Of a stretch of DNA of 5,258 bases, positions 1 to 5,258 are shown piece after piece. The stretch comes from Planctomycetales bacterium. Lineage in GTDB: Bacteria > Planctomycetota > Planctomycetia > Planctomycetales > Planctomycetaceae. The translations under genes were made by a program, and so were the position numbers. The stretch lies in contig JAGVKR010000398.1 in the NCBI GenBank assembly GCA_020050375.1, forward strand, positions 1 to 5,258, in the 5' to 3' direction. The first letter of the stretch is position 1. The number at the start of each line of letters is the position of its first letter. The notes beneath the pieces are model-generated. The model had not been told where the DNA came from. It made no database searches and saw only the letters and a program-made list of their open reading frames with translations.

Positions 1-96
1 GGCGGCGAGCAGGAGGGCGAGGGTGGTTGTTGCGAGCGAAGGGAACGTCGTCGGACAGACCAGAGACACCAGCCGAAATGGTTGCAGCTCTCGCAT
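1..96 (-). CDS. Possible 5' end of an exported protein (partial)
   Basis: An open frame starts at ATG (96-94) and runs off the left edge after 32 codons. It begins MRELQPFRLV and ends in a hydrophobic stretch (residues 21-32, LATTTLALLLAA), which looks like the N-region and core of a Sec signal peptide. The cleavage site, if any, lies outside the window. A GAGGG lies 4 bases upstream of the ATG, which supports this start. Third codon positions are mostly G or C, as in the neighbouring pump gene. It points the same way as the pump but lies about 460 bases beyond its stop, across several palindromic repeats, so it probably has its own promoter. No family can be named from 32 residues. The other frames here read as arginine-rich or stop-containing sequence and are less plausible. 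Confidence 0.42.
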   Translation of the reverse strand, partial: MRELQPFRLVSLVCPTTFPSLATTTLALLLAA

Positions 97-105
97 GTGA
101 CCCTC
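97..105 (-). promoter_or_regulatory. Shine-Dalgarno-like site for the partial gene at 96
   Basis: On the minus strand GAGGG (105-101) is followed by TCAC and then the ATG at 96. The spacing is slightly short but acceptable for a ribosome binding site. It is the main reason for choosing this start. Upstream lies a run of seven A on the minus strand (114-108), which would leave the site unstructured. Confidence 0.35.
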
Positions 106-126
106 GGTTTTTTTGTGGGAAGACGT

Positions 127-200
127 GTAGGTCAGGCTGTGCCTGACGGCATAAGAATTGGATGTCCAATCTCCTGCAAGTCAGGCACAGCCTGACCTAC
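127..200. repeat. REP/BIME-like inverted pair of hairpins
   Basis: Two 21-bp arms (127-147 and 180-200) are perfect reverse complements. Each arm is itself a tetranucleotide GTAG (127-130; CTAC at 197-200) next to a 17-base hairpin GTCAGGC-TGT-GCCTGAC (131-147; inverse at 180-196). A third small palindrome, ATTGGA-TG-TCCAAT (157-170), lies near the centre. A GTAG head on a short hairpin, paired with an inverted copy, is the described layout of REP sequences in BIMEs, which are recognised by REP-associated tyrosine transposases (TnpA-REP, IS200/IS605-related). No transposase gene is present here, so the element would be non-autonomous. The structure is directly visible; the class assignment is inferred from layout. 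The whole element could also fold as one long hairpin in RNA. Confidence 0.75.
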
Positions 201-239
201 GCTCTGATTTGCCATGCCACTGAGCTCGTCGCAGGCCGA

Positions 240-265
240 CCCTTCTCCCGCCGGGGGGAGAAGGG
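240..265. repeat. 10-bp perfect hairpin
   Basis: CCCTTCTCCC (240-249) and GGGAGAAGGG (256-265) are perfect reverse complements around a 6-base loop. Neither strand has a T-run after the stem, so it does not match a classical intrinsic terminator. It could still slow polymerase or protect a 3' end. Short GC-rich palindromes of this pyrimidine/purine type are often dispersed intergenic repeats, but copy number cannot be seen from this window. Confidence 0.6.
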
Positions 266-307
266 AGAACGACTTCTGTTTATTGCGGCATACGGACGTC
301 TCTCCGG

Positions 308-500
308 GGTAACCGTTCACACCCCGGCCATATTCGATTTGCGAAAACGTCACAATAGCGAAAACGCCGGGAAAAGCGACTTGTTTTCAATTTTTCGGTC
401 ACCACGAGCGACGCTTGATGCGACTGATCGCCCGATTTTGAATCGCGCCTACTCGAAAAACCCCTGTTTTCCCCGTGTCTCCGGGGTGTGAACGGCTACC
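308..500. mobile_element. Possible MITE-like element with 20-bp inverted ends
   Basis: The left end (308-327, GGTAACCGTTCACACCCCGG) and the right end (481-500) are reverse complements at 19 of 20 positions, with a 15-bp perfect core (313-327 and 481-495). The block is flanked by the direct repeat TCTCCGG (301-307 and 501-507), which could be a target-site duplication. It is 193 bases long, has no credible gene and is less GC-rich inside than the pump gene, as expected of a non-autonomous miniature element. Caution: TCTCCGGGG also occurs inside the right end (478-486), so the flanking repeat may come from a repeat family rather than from transposition. Its family is not recognised. Confidence 0.4.
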
Positions 501-533
501 TCTCCGGGCGACGCGGGAAAAATGAGCCAGTCC

Positions 534-548
534 CCGGGCTGTGAACGG
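534..548 (+). repeat. Third copy of the element end motif, next to the pump stop
   Basis: CCGGGCTGTGAACGG (534-548) matches the motif at 481-495 at 14 of 15 positions, in the same orientation, and lies only six bases from the pump stop codon (557-555). Just left of it, AAAAATGAGCCAGTCCCC (518-535) resembles short intergenic motifs I remember as dispersed in several environmental genomes; that is recall, not a search result. The three copies show a repeat family here that is wider than a single inverted pair. Confidence 0.55.
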
Positions 549-554
549 TTGCAA

Positions 555-3500
555 TCACGCAATACCGCCAGGTTCGCGCTGTTCCGCATCCTGATTGTCG
601 CGCTGCAGCTTCAGCCAGCGGGCACGGCGGACCCAATAGAAACGGACGGGAAGGAACAGGTCGACGACTTCGTCCGAGATCAGCAGGCCCCCCAGCACGG
701 GGAGCGCCATCGGAGCCAGGATTTCTCCGCCGACCCCTTTCGCGAAGACCATGGGGAAGATGGCGATGATCGCCACTCCTTCCGTGAGCAGCTTGGGGCG
801 CAGGCGGTGGACGGCTCCTTCGATGACCGCCTGGCGAAGTTCCTCGAGCGACTGAATGTTCTCCAGCCCGCCCCGTTTCTCGATCGCCTCGCGCAGATAG
901 ACGAGCATGATGATGCCGGTTTCCGTCGCCATCCCGAAGCAGGCGATGAACCCGACCCAGACGGCGACGCTGAAATCCATCGGGGGCGCGCTCCAGCCCT
1001 GCATGATCTTGGGAAACAGAAACATGAAGAACGCTCCGCCGGCGAGCGCTTCGGGAACCGCAAGCATCATCAGCGCCGCGTCGGCGAGGTCGTGGTACGT
1101 CATATAGAGGATCACGAAGATCAAGACGATCACGGCGGGAAAGACAAACCGCAGCGTCCGCGCGGCCCGCACCTGGTGCTCGAACTCGCCACTCCACTCG
1201 ATGTGGACTCCCTCCGGGAGCTTGACCTTCTGATTGACCACGCGCTGCGCTTCGTCGACGAAACCGACAATGTCGCGGCCGCGGACATTGAGGGTGACGT
1301 AATTCAGGAGCCGGCCGTTTTCGCTCTTGATCATGGCCGGCCCTTCGACGACGCGCACGTCGGCCAGGGCCCCCAGCGGAATCAGCGGCTTTCCCGACAA
1401 GGAATGACCTGGAGTCGCCGAATGTGCGTCTCCCGCGGTGGGGGGGGCGGCGACAGTCCCGACGCCCCCGCCAAAGCGAACTGTCGCGTCGCCCGAATCA
1501 CTCCCCATGGACGGAGTCGCACCCATCGCGCCGGGAGTGCTCATGCTGCCGGGGCTCACGAGCAGCCGGCGGATACTTTCTTCATCTTCGCGATTGGCCC
1601 GGGCGTAGCGGATACGGACCGGGAACCGCTCGCGCTTCTCGACGGTGAACGTCACCGCGCGGCCGGCCAGCGCGACTTCGATCTCGTTCTGGATGTCTTC
1701 CACCGAAATGCCGTAACGGGCCGCCTGGCGCCGGTCGATGTCGATCTGCAGGTAGCCTTTCCCCATGATGGGGGAGGCGATCGTGTCGCGGGCGCCGTTG
1801 AGCGGTTTCAGGGCCGCTTCGATCTGTTTGCAGACGCGGTCGATCGTGTCGAGGTCGGGGCCGAAGACCTTGACGCCGATGTCGGTCCGCACGCCGGTCG
1901 AGAGCATTTCGATGCGGTTGATGATCGGTTGCGTGAAAATGTTGCTCCAGCCGGGGACTTGCAGGACGCGGCCCATCTCGTCATCGACCAGGTCTCCCTT
2001 GGGCCCGGTCTTGCGGGGCCAAAGAAAGGTTCTTTCTTGAAATGGTCGTTGCAATTCGGCTCGAACTGCCAGGAAAGGATCGATGACGGCCGCGTCGAAG
2101 TCGTGGCCGAGTTGCGCCTGCACCGTTGCCGCGGCGAATCGTTCCAGGTCGGCTCCGCGGGGCGTCCCATCGCCGAGCTTCGCCGGGACCGCCGCCCTGG
2201 CGACTTCTTCGAGCGCGTACTGGGTGTAGGCCTCGATCCCCTGGTCGAAAAGTTCCCAATTGATTTCTCGAACCCGCTCGAGCCAGAGCGTCCTCCGGTG
2301 GTCGCTGACCACTTGGAGCAACTCGCCGGCAAACGTCCGGCGTTCGCCCCCCAGGCCTTCGGCGACTTGTCGAACAATCTGTGCCGGAAGGGAGCCCTGC
2401 AACTGCAACGCCCCGACGACGTCCGTAATGATCTTTTGGCCCTGCAAGTCACGAAGCACGGCCTGGGTCAGCTCGGCGACGTCTTCCAGCGCGGGCGCTT
2501 TGGCGAGCCATCGACCGAACTGCGGCTCGAGGGTGGCGGTGAGGCGCTCGACGTGAGTCGTCTTTTCGTCGGGAGCCGGCCAGTTGAGATGTCCCGATTC
2601 CTGAAGCCGGCGGAGCATTTCGTCGACAGCGAAGCGTGTGAGCGTGGTCTCCAGCTCGCGCTCGAGCTCCCGATAGCGCAGGAGCGCCAGCTCGCGCAGT
2701 GTTTCGTCGAATCGTTCGAGCGCCTTTTGGGTGGCGTCGTTGGTCACGCTCTTTCGGGTTCCATCCTCTTTGTCCTCGGGCAGGGGCACCATGTATTCCT
2801 GCTTCGCCAGCGCCCGCCAGATCTCCTCCGTTTGCTCCAGCGCGTCATCGAACTTCAGGACGCGCTTGGGCCAAAGTTCTTTGGGGCGGAAATTGACGAA
2901 CGTCTCGACCATGTCCAGCGGGGCGGGGTCGGTGGGGGTATCGGCGCGGCCCGCCTTGCCGATCACCGACTCGACTTCAGGGAAGCCCCGCAACAGCGCA
3001 TCGCGGGCCTTGAGGTCGTCGGCGGCCTGTGTGACGCTCGCCCGGGGGACGGTGACCGGCATATCGAGCGTCGTCCCTTCGTCGAGCGCCGGCATGAAGG
3101 CCACGCCGATCTTGGTGAAGCGGTAGGCCCACAGACCGAGGACGATCAGACTGGCCAAAGTGATCGTCTGCCGCAAAACCGCGCGCTGGGTTGCGGCCGT
3201 TACGAACAACAGGAATCCCAGGGGGACGGCCGTCGCAGTCCAGAATGTCCACTTGAGAATCGGCATCCATCCCAGAAACGGGACGTACGCGACGAAAGAA
3301 CTAAACTTGTATCCGGCCCAAACGAATGGAATCGCCAGTGCCACAAGTGCTATCCCGAGCATCAGCCATAAGAGGTCATGGCCGCGTTTCCCCGCAACGA
3401 CACCGAGCAGTGCGACGCCCAATAGGAGCACGGCGGCAGCGATCCAGCAGAACGATCGCAGTGCGATCCCTTGAACGAACGATGTATCCATTGCGAGCTC

Positions 3501-5258
3501 GCTGACCCGGAATCCGCCCCACGCCAACAATCCCGATGTCGCGAGCAATGCGAGTCCGAGCATTGTGTAGCGGGCGTCGCCATCGGATTTACCAGTCGTG
3601 AGCGTTACAGTGAGTGCCGTCACCAGCCCGAAGACCGCAAGAAACGTCGTTCGCCAGGCGCCCTCCGACGCCCCCTGTCCAATCAAGGCCTGCAGGGGAA
3701 ACATGCCCGCCGCCAGGATCAGGAGCACGGCGAACATCCACATCACCAGGTTCCGCCGCGGGAGGGCCCAGGTGAGCAGCGGTTTATAGATATGAATGAA
3801 GCTGCGGACGATCGCGTTTTCCTCTTCGCTCTTGAGCCGCCCCTTGATGAAGATCGGGATCAGCGCGGGGACGAGCGTCACCGAGATCAGCGCCACGCCG
3901 ATCATGGCGAAGCTCTTGGTGAAGGCCAGCGGGTGGAACAGCTTTCCCTCGCGGCCGGAGAGCATGAACACCGGGACGAACGACAGCAGCATGATCAGGA
4001 CCGAAAAGAATATCGGCCGGCCGACGGTGCGGCACGGCTCGATCACCAGCTCGCGGATGTCGCCGGTCACTTTGCGGTCGCCGAAATGCGCCTTGAGGTG
4101 GTGTGTGGCGTTCTCCGTCATCACGATCGCCTGATCGACGAGAATCCCGATCGAAATCGTGATCCCGGCCAGCGACATGATGTTGGCCTGAATGTCGATG
4201 ATCCCCAGTTGCCGGAGGACCCACATCAGCAGGAATGAAAACAGAACTGCGAGGGGAAGCGTGATGCAGATCACGAACACGCTGCGGACGTGCATCAGGA
4301 TGAGCAGGATGGCGATCGAAGCAATCGCCATTTCGTGCCACATCACCTCGGTGAGCGTGTGAATGGCCCCTTTGATGAGCCGCGTGCGATCGTAGGCGGG
4401 CACGATATGGACGCCGGCGGGAAGCCCGGGCTGCAACTCCTGAATCTTCTCCTTGACGCGCTGCGTGACCTTCAGTGGGTTCTCCTGGTGCCGCATGAGC
4501 ACGACGCCGCCGACGACCTCGTTGCCGTCTTTTTCGTAAACGCTGCGGCGGAACTGCGTGCCAAGCTGCACGTTGGCGACCGTCTTGACGTAGATCGGCG
4601 TCCCTTTGACTTCCTTGATCACGGTGTCTTCGATATCCGTTTTGTCGCGGATCCAGCCTACGCCGCGGACGATGTATTCGGCGTTGTTTTTCTGGATGAC
4701 GCCCCCCCCGGCGGGCATGTTGCTTTTGGCGACGGCGCCGTAGAGATCGCCGAGCGTGATTCCGTAAGCGCGCAGGTCCTCGGGGCGGACGTCGATCTGA
4801 TATTCGAGCGGTGTGCCCCCGACGGTCGCCACGTCGGCCACGCCGGCGGCGGAGTTCAGTTGCGGGGCGATGTAGAACTTGTTGAGAGCCCACAGCCGGG
4901 CGGAGTCGATCGGATCGGTGGCGTTGGCCTCGACCGTATACCAGAAAATTTGTCCCAGCGCAGTGGCGTCGGGAGCGAGATAGGGGACGACGCCGAGAGG
5001 GAGAAACGTGCTTGCCTGACTGAGCTTTTCGGTGACGCGCTGGCGGGCGAAATAGAAGTCGATGCTGTCCTCGAAGATGATCGTGATCATCGAAAAATTG
5101 AATTCCGATGACGAGCGGACCGCTCGAACTCCGGCCAGCCCCTGCAGCTTGCGCGACAGGGTATACGTCACCTGATCTTCGATCTCGCGCGGGCTGCGTC
5201 CCATCCAGTCGGTGAAGACGATCACCTGGTTCTCGCTGAGATCGGGGATCGCATCGAC
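555..5258 (-). CDS. cusA: CusA/CzcA-family heavy-metal RND efflux pump, oversized (5' partial)
   Basis: This is the inner-membrane subunit of a tripartite metal efflux system, expected to use the proton gradient to drive metal ions from periplasm or cytoplasm outward with a membrane-fusion protein and an outer-membrane channel. The visible protein starts VDAIPDLSENQ, matching about residue 36 of CusA, so TM1 and the start codon lie beyond the right edge; a GTG at 5225 is internal. Order: first periplasmic porter half (about 1-305), TM2-TM6 (307-471), TM7 region expanded to seven segments (503-712), second porter half (about 713-1368), TM8-TM12 (1369-1543), short charged tail. Family motifs include NIMSLAG, GILVDQAIVMTEN (TM4), DEGTTLDMP and NRIEMLSTG. 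Proton-relay residues equivalent to CusA Asp405, Glu939 and Lys984 are present (375, 1446, 1489). Ser369 replaces the first TM4 Asp of CzcA, so CusA-like copper/silver pumps fit better than zinc/cobalt pumps. At least 1567 residues against 1047 in CusA, because of three in-frame insertions. The family call is firm; the metal is not. Confidence 0.93.
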   Translation of the reverse strand, partial: VDAIPDLSENQVIVFTDWMGRSPREIEDQVTYTLSRKLQGLAGVRAVRSSSEFNFSMITIIFEDSIDFYFARQRVTEKLSQASTFLPLGVVPYLAPDATALGQIFWYTVEANATDPIDSARLWALNKFYIAPQLNSAAGVADVATVGGTPLEYQIDVRPEDLRAYGITLGDLYGAVAKSNMPAGGGVIQKNNAEYIVRGVGWIRDKTDIEDTVIKEVKGTPIYVKTVANVQLGTQFRRSVYEKDGNEVVGGVVLMRHQENPLKVTQRVKEKIQELQPGLPAGVHIVPAYDRTRLIKGAIHTLTEVMWHEMAIASIAILLILMHVRSVFVICITLPLAVLFSFLLMWVLRQLGIIDIQANIMSLAGITISIGILVDQAIVMTENATHHLKAHFGDRKVTGDIRELVIEPCRTVGRPIFFSVLIMLLSFVPVFMLSGREGKLFHPLAFTKSFAMIGVALISVTLVPALIPIFIKGRLKSEEENAIVRSFIHIYKPLLTWALPRRNLVMWMFAVLLILAAGMFPLQALIGQGASEGAWRTTFLAVFGLVTALTVTLTTGKSDGDARYTMLGLALLATSGLLAWGGFRVSELAMDTSFVQGIALRSFCWIAAAVLLLGVALLGVVAGKRGHDLLWLMLGIALVALAIPFVWAGYKFSSFVAYVPFLGWMPILKWTFWTATAVPLGFLLFVTAATQRAVLRQTITLASLIVLGLWAYRFTKIGVAFMPALDEGTTLDMPVTVPRASVTQAADDLKARDALLRGFPEVESVIGKAGRADTPTDPAPLDMVETFVNFRPKELWPKRVLKFDDALEQTEEIWRALAKQEYMVPLPEDKEDGTRKSVTNDATQKALERFDETLRELALLRYRELERELETTLTRFAVDEMLRRLQESGHLNWPAPDEKTTHVERLTATLEPQFGRWLAKAPALEDVAELTQAVLRDLQGQKIITDVVGALQLQGSLPAQIVRQVAEGLGGERRTFAGELLQVVSDHRRTLWLERVREINWELFDQGIEAYTQYALEEVARAAVPAKLGDGTPRGADLERFAAATVQAQLGHDFDAAVIDPFLAVRAELQRPFQERTFLWPRKTGPKGDLVDDEMGRVLQVPGWSNIFTQPIINRIEMLSTGVRTDIGVKVFGPDLDTIDRVCKQIEAALKPLNGARDTIASPIMGKGYLQIDIDRRQAARYGISVEDIQNEIEVALAGRAVTFTVEKRERFPVRIRYARANREDEESIRRLLVSPGSMSTPGAMGATPSMGSDSGDATVRFGGGVGTVAAPPTAGDAHSATPGHSLSGKPLIPLGALADVRVVEGPAMIKSENGRLLNYVTLNVRGRDIVGFVDEAQRVVNQKVKLPEGVHIEWSGEFEHQVRAARTLRFVFPAVIVLIFVILYMTYHDLADAALMMLAVPEALAGGAFFMFLFPKIMQGWSAPPMDFSVAVWVGFIACFGMATETGIIMLVYLREAIEKRGGLENIQSLEELRQAVIEGAVHRLRPKLLTEGVAIIAIFPMVFAKGVGGEILAPMALPVLGGLLISDEVVDLFLPVRFYWVRRARWLKLQRDNQDAEQREPGGIA
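1392..1544 (-). other. Insertion 3 in the pump: Gly/Ser/Pro-rich loop with Met and His
   Basis: Residues 1239-1289 replace a short turn of CusA, just before the strand KPLIPLGALADVRV. The segment is low in complexity (Gly, Ser, Ala, Thr, Pro), likely disordered and periplasmic. It carries Met at 1239, 1245 and 1251, exactly six apart, and His at 1279 and 1285, also six apart. Met and His are typical ligands of copper and silver in periplasmic loops, so a role in metal capture is possible but is inference. A C8 run on the coding strand (complement of 1440-1447) falls inside it; the frame is intact. Confidence 0.75.
2025..2876 (-). other. Insertion 2 in the pump: 284-residue periplasmic helical domain
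   Basis: Residues 795-1078 interrupt the second porter half between VETFVNFRPKE and DLVDDEMGRVLQVPGW. They separate the metal-site methionine of DEGTTLDMP (733) from that of NRIEMLSTG (1118), which are about 50 residues apart in CusA. The insert is rich in Glu, Arg, Leu, Ala and Gln with few glycines and looks mainly helical; residues 841-891 (for example ERFDETLRELALLRYRELER) could form a coiled coil. It has no membrane segment and no Cys, and is expected in the periplasm. Both boundaries carry Leu-Trp-Pro followed by two basic residues, encoded by a 9-bp direct repeat. Joining across the repeat would leave a porter close to CusA in length. The fold is not recognised. Confidence 0.8.
3105..3677 (-). 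other. Insertion 1 in the pump: six extra membrane segments at TM7
   Basis: CusA has about 36 residues between the end of its central cytoplasmic loop and the second porter half, enough for one helix (TM7). Here about 226 residues fill that gap. Hydrophobic segments lie near residues 503-522, 536-554, 565-583, 601-622, 628-651, 668-689 and 694-712. Seven in place of one is an even gain, so the second porter half still faces the periplasm. The loops that should be cytoplasmic carry the charges (TTGKSDGDARY, GKRGHD, TQRAVLRQ), which agrees with the positive-inside rule. The first and the last segment both resemble TM7 and end in Ile-Gly, so the exact insertion point is uncertain. No known domain is recognised. 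Codons such as ATA, CTA, CTT, TTT and AGT are commoner here than in the flanking parts of the gene. Confidence 0.75.

Larger units (their letters stand above)
97..554. other. Repeat-rich intergenic region
   Basis: This stretch of about 460 bases separates the pump stop codon from the possible next gene. I see no credible coding sequence in it: the open frames present are short, run across palindromes and read like non-protein sequence. It holds a REP/BIME-like element (127-200), a strong 10-bp hairpin (240-265), a MITE-like block (308-500) and a further copy of the block's end motif (534-548). The part between 328 and 480 is visibly less GC-rich than the pump gene. No convincing sigma-70 promoter and no classical hairpin-plus-T-run terminator was found. 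Confidence 0.75.

Noticed and set aside
132..353. Open frame of 73 codons on the minus strand between the pump and the partial gene
   Set aside because: It also crosses the palindromes, ends within the REP-like element, has no clear ribosome binding site and resembles no protein family.
471..486. Hairpin CCCCG-TGTCTC-CGGGG as a terminator
   Set aside because: Five base pairs only, and the nearest T-run on the minus strand is about ten bases beyond the stem.
162..491. Open frame of 109 codons on the plus strand in the intergenic region
   Set aside because: It starts inside the REP-like palindrome, runs through the hairpin at 240-265 and both ends of the MITE-like block, and shows no protein-like composition.
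518..540. Intrinsic terminator for the pump gene: stem AGCC/GGCT followed by TTTTT on the minus strand
   Set aside because: The stem is only four base pairs with an 8-base loop, too weak to call, although the place just after the stop is suitable.
522..3371. A 949-codon open frame on the plus strand, antisense to the pump, with similar frames at 3471-4238 and 4290-5111
   Set aside because: All lie in the same antisense phase of a GC-rich gene, where stops are rare. Their products are full of Asp, His, Arg, Gln and Glu with no recognisable motif, while the minus-strand frame has family motifs throughout.
5223..5225. GTG at 5225 as the start of the pump
   Set aside because: The frame is open to the right edge and the preceding codons (VDAIPDLSENQ) match a conserved segment of the family, so the true start is outside the window.

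Overview
The window is dominated by one gene. A single open frame on the minus strand (555-5258, its start lost beyond the right edge) encodes a heavy-metal-efflux RND pump of the CusA/CzcA family. Nothing else in the window is convincingly a complete gene. High GC, an oversized CusA-type pump and repeat-laden intergenic DNA suggest an environmental bacterium, and the style resembles Planctomycetes. That assignment is an impression from memory, not a demonstrated fact.

Layout, left to right. Positions 1-96 hold the possible 5' end of another minus-strand gene, starting with a signal-peptide-like sequence behind a Shine-Dalgarno-like GAGGG. Positions 97-554 are non-coding and packed with palindromes: a REP/BIME-like pair of GTAG-headed hairpins (127-200), a 10-bp perfect hairpin (240-265), and a possible MITE-like element (308-500) with 20-bp terminal inverted repeats matching at 19 of 20 positions and flanked by TCTCCGG. 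A third copy of the same terminal motif sits against the pump's stop codon (534-548). Positions 555-5258 are the pump.

The pump is the interesting object. E. coli CusA has 1047 residues. Here 1567 residues are visible, and about 35 more, including TM1, should lie outside the window. Three in-frame additions explain the excess: about 190 residues that turn the single TM7 into seven hydrophobic segments; 284 charged, helix-rich residues in the porter domain between the positions of two metal-binding methionines; and about 51 Gly/Ser/Ala/Pro-rich residues with three evenly spaced Met and two His. The 284-residue insert is bounded by a 9-bp direct repeat encoding Leu-Trp-Pro, and removing one repeat unit would restore a normal-length porter. 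The proton-relay residues (Asp, Glu, Lys) are conserved, but much of the CusA methionine relay is replaced by Ile or Leu. The likely reading is a working proton-driven pump with altered metal handling or extra partners.

Residue numbers count from the first codon visible at the right edge (5258 = residue 1). All comparisons with CusA use its sequence as remembered and have not been checked by alignment.
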